A stretch of DNA of 64,000 bases from Acephala macrosclerotiorum (Eukaryota; Ascomycota; Leotiomycetes; Helotiales; Mollisiaceae). The notes under the pieces were generated by a model. It did no database searches and had not been told where the DNA came from. It saw only the letters and a program-made list of their open reading frames with translations. Positions 22,028-33,485 of this stretch are shown here, one piece after another. Both the position numbers and the translations under genes were made by a program. The stretch spans positions 1 through 64,000 of the forward strand of contig MU119256.1 of the NCBI GenBank assembly GCA_014904845.1, given 5' to 3'. Within the stretch, counting starts at the first letter, position 1; the number at the start of each line of letters is the position of its first letter.

Positions 22028-23749
22028 ATGGCACCCTCAGCAATGTCTCTCGAAGACTCCTCCCCCTCAACTCCCTCGCGACCCAAGATCCTCATCCCAG
22101 AGAAAGTATCTCCCGACGGCCTCGCCCTCCTCTCCCCACACTTTGAAATCCACCAACCCAAGTCCCTCTCCGCGTCCGACCTTCTAGCCATAATCCCCAC
22201 CTACCATGCCCTCATAATCCGCTCCGAAACAAAAGTCACCCCCGAAGTCCTCTCCGCAGCAAAGAACCTAAAAGTCGTCGCTCGGGCTGGGGTAGGAGTC
22301 GACAACGTTGACGTCGAGTCCGCTACACAAAATGGGATCATCGTCGTCAACTCGCCGAGTGGGAACATCGTTGCTGCGGCCGAACATACAATCGCTTTAC
22401 TCATGGCGGTTGCTCGCAATGTTCCAGCGGGAGACAGAAGTCTACGAGATGGCGGATGGGAAAGAAGTAAATTAGTCGGGACAGAAGTTGGTGGGAAGAC
22501 ACTTTGTATAATCGGGCTCGGGAAAGTTGGACTGAAAGTTGCAAGAATGGGTGTCGGGTTGGGGATGAAGGTCATAGCCATGGATCCGTACGCCTCTCCC
22601 GAAATCGCCGCTTCAGCATCTGTGACTCTCGTGGGTACACTGGCAGAATTACTCCCCAAAGCGGATTTCTTGACTATCCATACCCCGCTTATAGCTTCAA
22701 CGCTCGACATGATCTCCACCAAAGAGCTTTCCACCATGAAGAAGACCGCCAAAGTCCTAAACGTCGCCCGAGGTGGTGTCTACAACGAAGCCGCCCTCCT
22801 CGAAGCCCTCGAAAGCGGCACAATAGCAGGCGCAGGCCTCGACGTCTTCACATCTGAACCTCCCCTCCCCTCCTCCGCCGCTGAAGCGTTATGCCGCCAC
22901 TCAAAAGTAGTAGCCACACCCCACCTAGGAGCCAGCACAGTCGAAGCCCAAGAAAACGTCTCCATAGACGTCTGCTCACAAGTTCTTACCATCCTAAATG
23001 GCGGTCTCCCAACATCCGCCGTCAACGCTCCTTTGATTCTTCCTGACGAATACCGCAAACTCCAACCTTTCGTCCGACTAATTGAGAAGATGGGGAGTTT
23101 ATACACACAGCACTACAGCTCTAAATCCTCAGCCGGGGGATTGGTGGGTGGGAAGACATTCGATCTTATATACGAAGGCGAACTCGCGGGAATAAGCAAC
23201 ACGCGTCCCCTATTCGCTGCTTTGGTCAAAGGCCTGACATCCTCTATTTCTGATTCTGGGGGCAGGGATGTGAATATCGTGAACGCGAACTTGATTGCGA
23301 AACAAAAAGGCATCCGAATAAACGAAACTCACAACTCCGCCTCCCAAGACCTTGTTTACGCTTCCCTCGTCACGTTGAAAGCGTCTGGAGGCGAACAGGC
23401 TATTTCTGGCTACGTTTCTGGGAAGTCGATCTACATTTCCCGCCTCGACCGCTTCTCCGCAAACTTCGTTCCAGAAGGGACGTTGATCGTCCTTCATAAT
23501 TATGATGAGCCGGGTAAGATTGGTGGTGTGGGTGGGATACTTGGTAAGCATGGGATTAATGTTAAGTTTATGAGTGTGGCCGCGTTGGAGAATGGTGGTG
23601 GGACAGGGACGGCGACGCCGGTGGATGAGGTGAGGGGGGAGAATGAGGCGTTGATGATTTTGGGGGTTAAGGGGGTGGTGGGGAAGGAGGTTGAGAGAGA
23701 GTTGAAGATGGGGGAGGGGATCTTGGATGTTTCTGTTGTGAGACTTTGA
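22028..23749 (+). CDS. D-3-phosphoglycerate dehydrogenase
   Basis: 573 aa, single exon. The ATG at 22028 is chosen because the longer ORF begins at a TTG. Domain order is the D-isomer 2-hydroxyacid dehydrogenase catalytic and NAD domains (about 20-335), an intervening domain, then an ACT domain. Visible motifs are the Rossmann G-x-G-x-x-G in TLCIIGLGKVGLKVARMG, the catalytic Arg in NVARGGVYNE, Glu in LDVFTSEPP and His in VVATPHLGAST. The C-terminal GTLIVLHNYDEPGKIGGVGG is a typical ACT start. This is the long type I enzyme. It oxidises 3-phosphoglycerate to 3-phosphohydroxypyruvate, the first step of serine synthesis, and the ACT domain often mediates serine feedback. Base use shifts along the gene from C-rich at the 5' end to G-rich at the 3' end. 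Confidence 0.95.
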   Translation: MAPSAMSLEDSSPSTPSRPKILIPEKVSPDGLALLSPHFEIHQPKSLSASDLLAIIPTYHALIIRSETKVTPEVLSAAKNLKVVARAGVGVDNVDVESATQNGIIVVNSPSGNIVAAAEHTIALLMAVARNVPAGDRSLRDGGWERSKLVGTEVGGKTLCIIGLGKVGLKVARMGVGLGMKVIAMDPYASPEIAASASVTLVGTLAELLPKADFLTIHTPLIASTLDMISTKELSTMKKTAKVLNVARGGVYNEAALLEALESGTIAGAGLDVFTSEPPLPSSAAEALCRHSKVVATPHLGASTVEAQENVSIDVCSQVLTILNGGLPTSAVNAPLILPDEYRKLQPFVRLIEKMGSLYTQHYSSKSSAGGLVGGKTFDLIYEGELAGISNTRPLFAALVKGLTSSISDSGGRDVNIVNANLIAKQKGIRINETHNSASQDLVYASLVTLKASGGEQAISGYVSGKSIYISRLDRFSANFVPEGTLIVLHNYDEPGKIGGVGGILGKHGINVKFMSVAALENGGGTGTATPVDEVRGENEALMILGVKGVVGKEVERELKMGEGILDVSVVRL

Positions 23750-23774
23750 GATGGAGTCTGAGGTGGTGTAGATT

Positions 23775-23825
23775 CTTGGGATTGAGTGACTTGGGATTGA
23801 GTGACTTGGGATTGAGTGACTTGGG
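23775..23825 (+). repeat. 15-bp tandem repeat, about 3.4 copies
   Basis: The unit cttgggattgagtga is repeated perfectly at 23775-23789, 23790-23804 and 23805-23819, with a partial fourth copy (cttggg). It begins 25 bp after the PGDH stop codon, so it probably lies in the 3' UTR. A short gattt repeat follows at about 23860-23879, just before AT block 3. Confidence 0.9.
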
Positions 23826-23879
23826 TTTTTGCGAATGATTTGAGATCAGCGTGATAAATGATTTGATTTGATTTGATTT

Positions 23880-25035
23880 ACCCCCCCTGAATCAAATTCT
23901 ATTCAAAGAATATATTTCTAACTCTAATTCTATTCTAATCAAATCAATTTATTCTAAATATATTCGATTCATTTGAATATCACATAACGTCTAATTTAAA
24001 TAGATAAAGAGGCTCGCTTAGAGCGGTAGTTAGACTCTAATAGGCCAAGACTCTTCGCTTAAATAGAAGCGAAAGCATTTATTATCACTTTACTTCGAGA
24101 AAGTTCTACGTCTTATAAATTGTATTAATTATTAATAAATTAATTAAAAATTAAAGCTATAAAATGTTCGATACTTATAAAACAATAATTAATTTCTAAT
24201 TAAAAGAATACTTTAAAATATTAAAAAAAAATTAAATATTCTATAAATTAATCTAATTTTTCTTAATAATTCTCTTTTTTTAATCAATAAATAATTCTAT
24301 ATTAAATCAACGAATTAGTTTAAATTCAAATTCTCTTACAAAAGTCTTTTTATACTTTTAAAATGTCTCAAATTTTATCGATTAAAATTAATTAGATTTT
24401 GAATTAGAACTTTTTAAATAAACTTCTCTTGTTTTTAAATATAATTATACTCTAAAACTTTTAATTCTATTAAAGAGAATCCCGAAGATCCAAACAATTT
24501 TCGAATTATTATAATAAAATGTTTATATTAAAATTGCAAGTAAATTATTACTTTTTAAATTTATTTAATAATATTTTTAAATTCTAGTTATTTCGACTTC
24601 TTTCGAACGATTCTTTTCTCAAGAAGCTTTAATTATTAGTAAAAGTCGAAATAGACTTTCTAAAACTACTTTTGAAAAGATAATTTGTCTTAAAAGTTGA
24701 AGAGTTATTAAAGAAAAAAACGAAAAAAAATATAGAAAATATTAGAAAAAATACTGAAAATACTTTTATAATTTAATTAGTCGATATTTGTATTTAGTTT
24801 TTTTTATAGAAATATAAAGATTTAATTAGAGAATAAAATAGTAAGAAGACTTTTTAATTAATATATATTATTAATCATATTTTTATATATCCAATTTATA
24901 GTACGCGGATTTCACGTAATATTCAAGAATATTCTAAATATTTTAGAATATATATTCTAGAATTTTACGATTTGAACGAATCTAATTCTATTCTATTCTA
25001 TTCAAGATATTCAGAATATAATTGAGTCACTTGAT
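23880..25035. repeat. AT-rich block 3, distinct decay signature
   Basis: About 1.15 kb of AT-rich DNA that, unlike blocks 1 and 2, keeps many C bases in TCT/TCA context (repeated ttctaa, attctattc, agaatat). Its ends share a similar motif in direct orientation: ctaattctattctaatcaaa at about 23929 and ctaattctattctattcta at about 24982. This suggests the remnants of an element with terminal direct repeats. No transposase or reverse transcriptase can be read. It separates PGDH from a degraded amidoligase gene. Confidence 0.65.
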
Positions 25036-25762
25036 TAATTTTGGTCACGCTGTTTGAGATATTTGGTGCATTTGATTTGGCTCTTGGGAAGAGTGCGTTC
25101 GCTGTGTTGGTCTTGGCGGTGATGGGCGAAAGTACACTTGAGTTTTGCATTCAACTGGGCGCAGGATCTTTCAAATCTCTCTAAGTTCATTTTGAATGCT
25201 CCTTCTTGTTCTTTTCCTTCTTACTACTGGGTGTCTTGAGAGATAGCTACTATTGGATGTCCCTTCCTCTTCTGTCCAACAAGTGCTTCAACCCCGCACA
25301 ACGAAAGATCCCAACAAGATCATTACAATTCAAAATCAATTCTCATACTATCAAGATACTTGCAGCAGAATTTCGATGCAACTGGCACATTTCGCGTTGA
25401 GGTTTCACACCAGGAAGGTAGTGGGTGGCTGCAACCGGCTGATCAGCACTCATCGCGACCAACTTACAAAAGTCGAACCCCCACGTGTTCGAAGTAAAGG
25501 TCTTTTTCGGCAAGAACATTATGTCTATGTTAAGAATACTTAGAGCTAAATTTCAAGATGCTCACCTCTACTTACGTCAAGTTTCGACGCGTCGTGTTTT
25601 TGTGAGACTTTGTTCACCTTCAACGCTCCTGCTACAAGCGGATGTCAGAGTGATGTATCCGCATCATTGTGAAAGCTCCTACTTTTCTTTTAGTTCGCAT
25701 ATATTAGACTCAGTGTGAGTAAAGCGACCAGCCTTTTTTCATCCATTTTTCATCGTTTTCTA
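25036..25762. other. Unassigned DNA after AT block 3
   Basis: Short plus-strand ORFs (e.g. 25253-25543, 25485-25718) show no family signature and no convincing splice structure. No gene called. Confidence 0.35.
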
Positions 25763-27058
25763 TCAAATTATTTTCGAATGCTTCGGCCAAAAGTCTGCAT
25801 CCTCATCAAACTCCAACCTAAACTTGTCCTTAAGCTCTTTCTGCATCTCCCAGAGCTCCTTCAATTTCATATTTTACTGATAAGTATCGCTGCACTCTGG
25901 ATGCTAGTCCATGAAGTCCTATTTGATCCCGCTATCCTGCTCATACCTCACCCTCTTCTCCGTCCTCTTATGGATCACCCACTTATTCTCATAATATTCC
26001 GCCTCTTCAGTCAGCCCTATATCCTTCAGCACATGAATGATAGTAAAACATCTATCAGCAGGAATTGAACCGTGTGTTCTTTCTCGTTCAGCTTCTTTCC
26101 CATCCCCTTCTTTCTCCCACTTCTCGTCCTTCGCTATCATGCCAAGCATCTGCCCAAAACTCCACGGTACCACCTCTTCCAAAGCCTCACAACCCCAGCC
26201 AAAACTCTTACCCACATAGTTATAGCCTTCCAATCAAGTGTCCCGGCATGTTGTCGACACTCGTGCGTCACTCCCCCTCCGTCCCCAACTCATCTTCCTC
26301 GATCGCTTTCTTGACCCCGTTGAAATTAATATTATTCGCTTTTATCACGGCCGGATCTGACGAAGCCTTCAGCAACTCATCCACTACTTCGACTATTATG
26401 AATCGACGGACCATAGTCAAAGCCAAGATCGGGAACTATATTTCCGTTGAAAGAGTTGGATTTGCAGACGGGTGTCTCGCATCAAGGATCCCCATTCGTG
26501 ATTCAATCTATGCTTCTGATGTAAAGAACTGATCTGCGGTTCGAAAACATAGAAGAATGAAATGAGTTGTTTCAGAAATTGGAAAGGGAAGGGTTCGCGA
26601 ATACTAAATTGGCCGATGTGGATGTGGAGTCCACAACTCTCGTTGACACTTACCACGTATGTCTTTCTCAATAGTTTGGCACACCTTCCTTATAGACCTC
26701 AACCCTCCTCGTTGGACTTCAAGCCTGGACTCTTGACTTCGATTGGTAGGTACTTAAAGTTCTCTGGGTCATTGATAAGTCCGCGCTCACCGGGTTGGGG
26801 TGACTTGATCGTAATGTTGTCTGTTACTGCCATACATGCATGACAACCGCACACAGATTCTTAGGATTGACGGAGAATCTGAAGTCTGAGAGGAGATTGG
26901 CGATGTGGCGATGGACACGACGTTGGTACAAATAGTGAGTGGGGCTGGCGCCACCTTTGTCGGCGGGGATGGTGAGAAAACTGAGGAGGCGCAGTTCGGT
27001 GGTGGGAGGGGTCGAGGCTAAATTCTAGTTTGATGCCGAAGGAGATTGGCAGAGTCAT
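25763..27058 (-). pseudogene. Putative amidoligase (PF12224-type) pseudogene
   Basis: Family landmarks occur in the right order on the minus strand but in different frames. They are the start MTLPISFGIKLEFSL (27058); RRVHRHIANLLSDF; FKYLPIEVKSPGL; RSIRKVCQTIEKDI; VSVNESCGLHIHIG with FYVFEPQISSLH; and CRQHAGTLDWKAITMWVRVL, the R-Q-H-x-G-T-L block. The tail is GLTEEAEYYENKW. At least three frameshifts and several stops separate them, and no consistent set of GT-AG introns repairs all of them. Family knowledge: amidoligases are ATP-grasp/glutamine-synthetase-fold enzymes forming amide bonds, abundant as lineage-specific genes in fungi. The lesions are mainly indels, unlike the nonsense-only damage of the caspase pseudogene. 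Confidence 0.7.
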
Positions 27059-27951
27059 TTTATGCGTTATTAAGGTGAGTTGATGATTCAAAATTGAGAA
27101 TGTGAGCCCAATGAAATTGTGAATAGCGACGAAGTTTCTAGATTCCGAAGGCCCGAGGAGACATCCAGCATACAATGCAATGTTGAGGAGAAGAGGAAAA
27201 CAATGGGTCTTGATGGTACAGACAAAGAAGCAACTGGTGAGGAAGAAATCCACTGTGGCTCATGATAAATGATGAAGGACCCTAATTTTTACGAGAGAAG
27301 TCGCCTATTGGTGTTGATCACTTGGTGGTAGAATTGTGAATGTCAGAATGGCTTCAAAGACCTTCACTTTGGGGATGGATGGCCTAAGGTAGACAAACAT
27401 ATAAAAGTACGTGTTTCAAACTGAGACCAGCACCAGATTACATGTGCATTATTCGTTCAATTTCGACACAATTCTTCCCACATTCAAGCAGAGCGATTAT
27501 ATCGATGCAAGACATGTCAACGCAGCGTGCATCTCTACACAAGGTTTTGGAACTTCGCAATGGGCACCCCGATTTGGTGGATACGCTTCCCACAACCAAC
27601 TAATCATATTAATCATATTCCTTTCATTTTTTGCGAAAAATTCATGATTATATGATGAGTTGGGGCACGGTAGCAGATTTCATACTGGAAAGGAGAGTAT
27701 CACGCGTGTTTACGAGCGTATGTTGAAGATGAGAGCTGTATAGAAGAAGAAGAAATATATATTCTCAACGAGTCATAATGAATAATCAGCCTATGATGAG
27801 CTCTGAACAGAGGAGAATCATCCAAGAATCGAAAAAAAAAATGCGCGCCTTCATTAAATGGCGAATTCCTCTCCCTTTCCTTCCCTATGCTTAGAGGATT
27901 CAAAACTGAGCAACTTCTTGAACAATCTTAGTATACGCCTGGCGGGTTTGG
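27059..27951. other. Intergenic region, nothing recognised
   Basis: Only short ORFs without domains. It lies between the start of the amidoligase remnant and the 3' end of the caspase-like gene. Confidence 0.4.
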
Positions 27952-30849
27952 TTAAGATAAAAAACCATTCGTTTCGTTCACGGAGGTTGACATTCTTCGA
28001 GGCAGGGATAACTTCGATCTTAGTCCTGCTCTTGTAGTCGTAGGACTAGATGGATTTTCCCTCTCCATCTCCTCAACCGCTGGTGTCGATTGTGATTTCA
28101 TCAACACAACACCTCGAGTTACTGGATCGGGCTCGCTGTCTGCTATAATATAGATACGGGGGAAAACTATCAGCAAGGCCTCGTCGTCTTCTGCTTTAAC
28201 TGTACTCTCATCCCCGACAGTGACACGGCCATTGTCGAAATTGAGCGGTTGCCATTTGAGGTCGACATAGTTGTTCAATTCAAAGTAGACCTCGAACTTC
28301 TCTTCGGTACCCTGTACAAGCCGCCAAACTTCCCGGGCCTTCTGTACGATATCCTCTACGCCCAATCGAAAGCTTTCATAATGAGCGTCGGAGACCAAAT
28401 TTCGAACCCACATGGGGACTTCTCTGACCAGAAGCTCCCGTATCTCATCTCTCTCGTCTCTCTCGTCTTTATTTTCCAAGAGATATGTCGGCTGGAATAC
28501 GTGTTGGGTGATAAACCTTGCGAGAATGGCCAGCAATACAGCGATGCGCATTTGTTTCGCTACAGGAGAATTGGACCGCAGGAGAGGAATTTCATGCTGG
28601 AGATATCGAGACTCTTTCAAGTCTTTCCAAGCACTTTTGTTCTATTTCGCTGTAAGCCGAGAACTACCTCTAAGCTGGAGGCGAGCTTACTCTAAGCCTC
28701 TCTTCCGCAAGATCTTCTTCGAAGAGTGATGCAACCACACTGCAAGCAGCCTCCCACACCTCGTTCAGTCGCTTGGTCCTAAGGGGGCGGTTGTTAGTTC
28801 GTCCATACATTGATCAAAAGTCTAACTTACCACACTGCCACATCTTCTTCTTGTAGTTTCGTTGTAAAGCTCTCGATATCGTCAAGTTTTGTCGTACTGG
28901 ATAGCAAATCCCCTTTTAAAAAAGCGATCTGATCTCTGAGCCCTCGTATTATGCCGTTGGCTTCGAAATTTTGCGTCTCAATATTGATCAGATGGCTCCT
29001 CAAATTATCAAATTCGAGATCTTGATCCTTTCTCCTTTGATGTAGCATTGTTATGCACTCAGTGACAGCCGTTACTTTGTCCTTCTCCGCGCCTAATAAT
29101 GCTGTAGTCTGGTTAAGCTGTTTTTGGAGGGCGTCAAGAGCTTCCACACCCTGCAAGGGATTGGCTGGCATTTTGAGACTCAATTCACCCTTGATATCGG
29201 GATGAAAGAGTTTCTGCTGGACAAGTTTCTCATTGGCTATGTTCGAATGAGGAGAGGTGAGTTTGGGTGGGCTCGGATTGTCTGTCGCAGTTGAGGAAGT
29301 GGCCGATCGAGGCGGAACGTTGGAGAGTTGACCCTTCTTATTAGTATTCCACTCTAGGAGATCTTGAGAAAAGACAAAGCCGATGAATGCACAGGCAGAA
29401 TCATCAGGAATCCAATCCCAGACCACCACGGGGACCGACAAAATCAGTAGAGTCGAGTTGCTCTTGTACATTCCTTGCACCTTGGCATACATTGCTAAAG
29501 CGGGGAAGTTTTGAAGCCACCTTCTGAATTGTTCGAGGTCCAGTTCTTGCTCTTCTTCTAATGCCACTGAAACGAGGACTTGTGGGAGCAATGTATTACC
29601 GTTGTCGAGGACTTTTGTAAGGGAACTCATACTGTAAGAATCGTTCCCCTCATCTAGAGTAACTGCGGTTGGCACCGAGGAGACAGGGGACGGATCTGCT
29701 CTTGCCTCGTCCACAGACAGCTCCATCGTCGATAGTACAGCACCTCTGCCTCTAATTGCTTCGAGTTTGGTGGATAGTTCATGGCTCGTTGCGCCCAGAG
29801 ATCGTCTAGGACAGAGCTCCACGCTTCTGGCTTTCGGATCACTAGTGCTGACAATATGAATAGGAGATTTGCGAAACTCGAACTTCATCGTATTCCCACA
29901 CTTCTCAGGCTTTTCATGTCTCAGGCGATTTAAGACCTCACAATGCAGCATAGCTGCTGTGAAAGCTGGTCGTTTTTGCCAGTCATCTAATACCGCGATA
30001 AGTGTATTCGTAAAAGAGTGACGCCCGGGTCGAGGTGTCCACGTCTCGAATCCACAAGCCGCAATTGTTTCAGTGACACTTGTCTTATCCCCCTCCGTCG
30101 GTGCGCCGCTTGCTGCGGCACAGCAATCCAGGATGAGAAGAACATCTGATTCGGCGCGTTCGAAGAGCGGTTTGATTGCATACCATTCCAGAGAAACGGA
30201 CTTGATATCTGATTTGCTATTAGGATTTCTGTTAGCATTTGCTGAAAGTGGGTATAGCCGCTACTCACCAGGTCCACAAAGCCTGCCTTGAACTATTCAT
30301 TAGACCATGTCCCGCGTAGTAAACAATGAGAAGATTGTCAGCATTCCCAAATTCCTCTGTAAAATGCAAAGCCTTGCGAGTGAGAGCAGAATGCGATTTG
30401 ACTGTCGGTATAAGCCATGTATCTGTTTCAAATCCATAAGTAGACTCGAAGATTTCGGCAAGGTCGTCGACTTCGCACTGCACACCCATAGGGTCTTCTT
30501 CCCATCTCAACAGTAAGACTTGTACATCTCTATACCGTGATCTCCCTTTGTTAGGAAATATGCTCTCAGCAGCCTGTTGGATAGTAACATCAGCTGATTG
30601 ATAATAAATGATGTTATCTAGACTTGACTTACTTTTTCGAGCCTTGCGGCGAATGTCCCAAGCTTATTAATGTGGTATTTCTCGCGGCTGATGTCGTGAG
30701 TGGTGATTGAGACCGACGATGTTGGACTCGATTCTTGTTGTGACTTGACACATAGTTAGCTTCATCAGCTGTGTTCGAATAGGTTTGATTTATACACTAG
30801 AGTCCGACAAGCTCGGGCTTAGAGGTGATGGTGATGATTCTGGCCGCAT
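27952..30849 (-). CDS. Caspase-like (peptidase C14) protein with coiled coil, 877 aa
   Basis: Six exons by eye: 30849-30796, 30743-30633, 30573-30269, 30216-28831, 28778-28691 and 28641-27952. All junctions are GT-AG and the frame is continuous. After a Ser/Pro-rich leader (MRPESSPSPLSPSL) comes a caspase-like core (about residues 55-250). The His motif is NLLIVYYAGHGL and the Cys motif is DVLLILDCCAAASGA. A middle domain follows (VLVSVALEEEQELD, LLILSVPVVVWDWIPDD, CAFIGFVFS), then a heptad-like coiled coil (about 500-600: ALQKQLNQTTALLGAEKDK and onward). The C-terminal domain ends in a disordered Ser/Pro/Arg tail. Fungal proteins of this type are proposed cell-death effectors or NLR partners. 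All catalytic motifs are intact, in contrast to the broken C14 gene at 10.3-12.3 kb. The first exon and its AAG acceptor are the least certain part. Confidence 0.8.
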
Positions 30850-33485
30850 GCCGCCAGCAGCCAGTGTAACAAATGGCTGATCATTCATTGCTAATTTTCA
30901 AAATCACCAATACTGCCAGGAAGTAACAAACAGACATCTCTTAAAATTTATATCACTGAGCGAGACTGATATGTCGAGATAAGAGAATGTTGAGCATGCG
31001 AGGCTGCGAGCATGGATCAAAAGCAGTTACCGATAAAACGCCTTCCAGATGATGTAAGCCACCAACGCACTTGCGAAGGCTACCGTGTGGAGTTATATCA
31101 GCTTTATTGACTCACATTCATCTGTAGAAGCTGACCAACCTCGGATATGTAGAGTTGCTTCATCTGGAAACTGTAGCCTAGACTACAGCGAGTCAGAGTA
31201 GGTGCCTACCGCACCTACGGGCTATATATATCACTGTACAATAGTTAACAAAGGCATCGCTAAAAACCAACAGGAAAGAGGAAATATATGTGTCCACATG
31301 CTTAATGCCTTGTTAAAAACCAAAGAGAGATTCCTAATGAGCGATCATGTAAGGTAGCCTCACTACCCATGGAAAGAAACTCCGCGGTCTAGTCATTCGT
31401 CCGTAGCTCATTTGTTTAACCCACCATCAGAACGTCCGTCCCCAAATTTCATCTGCATTTAGACTCATGCAGCTACGGCAGCGGCGACATCGGCTGGCCT
31501 GATTTGGCGCCAATTAAATTATAGTAAATCAGCGACAAAATAGATCAGCCGTTCGTGCAGCCTCGTTTTCTCGATGATATGCATGTTGACGATTGTGAGT
31601 CGTTCGTTGTGCCGGAGAATGCAGCCTTGGTTGGAGTTTCAGAGTCGTGGCGTGGGTCACTCGTTCTATCGTGCCACGAATCCATCCAAGTCCGTGCTCA
31701 TTTACGGATTCAAGCATCCACCAGCTGCAGAAGGAGAGCGATATGCCTCACGATATTGGCGGGAGCCATGTGTTCATGAGTCCAGCAGGATTTGGGCTTC
31801 TCAGGCAGCGGAACGGTTGGTGGCTGTAAAGTCTTCGACTTGTCAACCGTATCGCTGGATTCATGAGATAATTGCGACATTTCGGGCACGGGTCTAAGGT
31901 GCTACAGCGACTAAGACAAACGTGCCAACCTGGAGAGGTGTATGTGGCATTTCTCAGGTGCTCAAATGGTTTCTGATATCGAGGCTATCGTAGGGTGAGC
32001 AGGTGTAGCTTAATACGACACTACTGAAGACGCACCTTAAATACAGTAGCCAGAAATTGTACGTGACTAGAGTCACCCTTTGAAGCGCTTTGAAACCTAA
32101 GGACGAAAGCTGCGGTTCTTAGCCGCAGACCTGTTTTGATATTTTCGATACCGGTACAGTCTCCTGCGTTCTGGTCCAAAAAGGCTACCGATTGTACTGG
32201 TACAATTTGGGAGCAGGCAATGCCATGCCACGGAGTCAAGAGTCTGGTTCGAATGTTGCTTTGGATGTACCCCCAGCATGGCCTCTTCACGCAATCACAA
32301 ATACGGCTTTGCCACCAGACCTCTATACTCATCTAATATCCAACTACCTCAACAACCCAAGGGATGCCAACTCGACATATCTTCCCCCGCGCTTTCCTCC
32401 GCATCCGCCATCAAGCGGTGCGAAGCCTCTATGCTCTCAGCCACCTCCGTTAAACCTTCCACGCGAAATACCTCACGAACACCGCGCTGCTCGCGTTCTC
32501 CTAATACGGAAACCATATCTCTTTTATCCGGCCGTGTAATCAAAAGAAGTAAACGCAAATACTAAAAAAGTATAAATGTATAGAATAATAAAAAAGTAAT
32601 ATTTGAATAATTAGAATTATAATAATAATATTAAAAAAAAAATTTAAAAATTTTTTTAAATAAAAAATAAAAAATTTAAAATTTAATATTATTTAATTAA
32701 GTTATTTTATTATATATTTATATTAAATGGTTAGACAAAACGGTAAAGTAGTCTGGGCTGGGATATGCGTGCTACGGCTAGGCAGGGGCCCTTAATAAGT
32801 TTGACAGGGGAGCGAGAACAGATATTATCACAACATCTTGATAGGCTCAAAGAGGTGGCTGTGTTCCTAAGAACATTAGCAAAATTCGAATTTAGACGAT
32901 ATAGAAACTAGAACCGATTCGCGAGGGGGCCAGAAGAGGCCTTCCTGAGCATAATCCAGCTGATTCATCAGAGCGCTCACGACTCAGGGCTGAGCTAGGT
33001 TAGAGCAGCGACTACTCAGGTCCAAAGACGGAAGTGGATTTCGATGAGGTCAAGATTCATCGCAGATTATAGTGGTAATAATCAACTTGATGAAAGACGA
33101 CGAGTACCCCTTAACAATAGTGCACGATGAAACGTCGTGCAGCAGGTTAATGAAGAAGTGGCATGGTCACAATCAACATACAATGTACGAGGAAAGCAAC
33201 GCTTCTATTTTTCAAGTTCACTCAACTATCGCACATGCGTCACCTCCAAGCCTTCGGTAGTCGTGACCATAGAAACCAGCTTAGACTCCGCTGAAAAGCT
33301 CGCTAAATTGCAACGCAATAACCGAAAGCAAAGTATGTGCCACCCCTCCCAACATCAAAGATTACTTTAGTTTGCATCTAGCAGACCATACACTCTCCAA
33401 TCTGGAAAAGAGATGTATGTCCACGTCCAAATCTTCAGCAAATGTGAAGTGTTCCATGCGTCCCACCAGATGCGACCTCAGTAGC
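30850..33485. other. 2.6-kb region without recognised genes
   Basis: Many short ORFs on both strands overlap one another (31529-31897, 32021-32565) with no domain or splice model. A short AT-rich patch with low C/G lies at about 32565-32735. Plus-strand 32808-33000 reads like coding sequence for a while (EREQILSQHLDRLKEVAVFL) but meets stops, so it may be a gene remnant. No function assigned. Confidence 0.4.
32565..32735. repeat. Short AT-rich patch (RIP-like)
   Basis: About 170 bp of nearly pure A/T between GC-balanced flanks. It may be the remnant of a small degraded repeat. It is too short to assign to one of the larger AT blocks. Confidence 0.45.
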
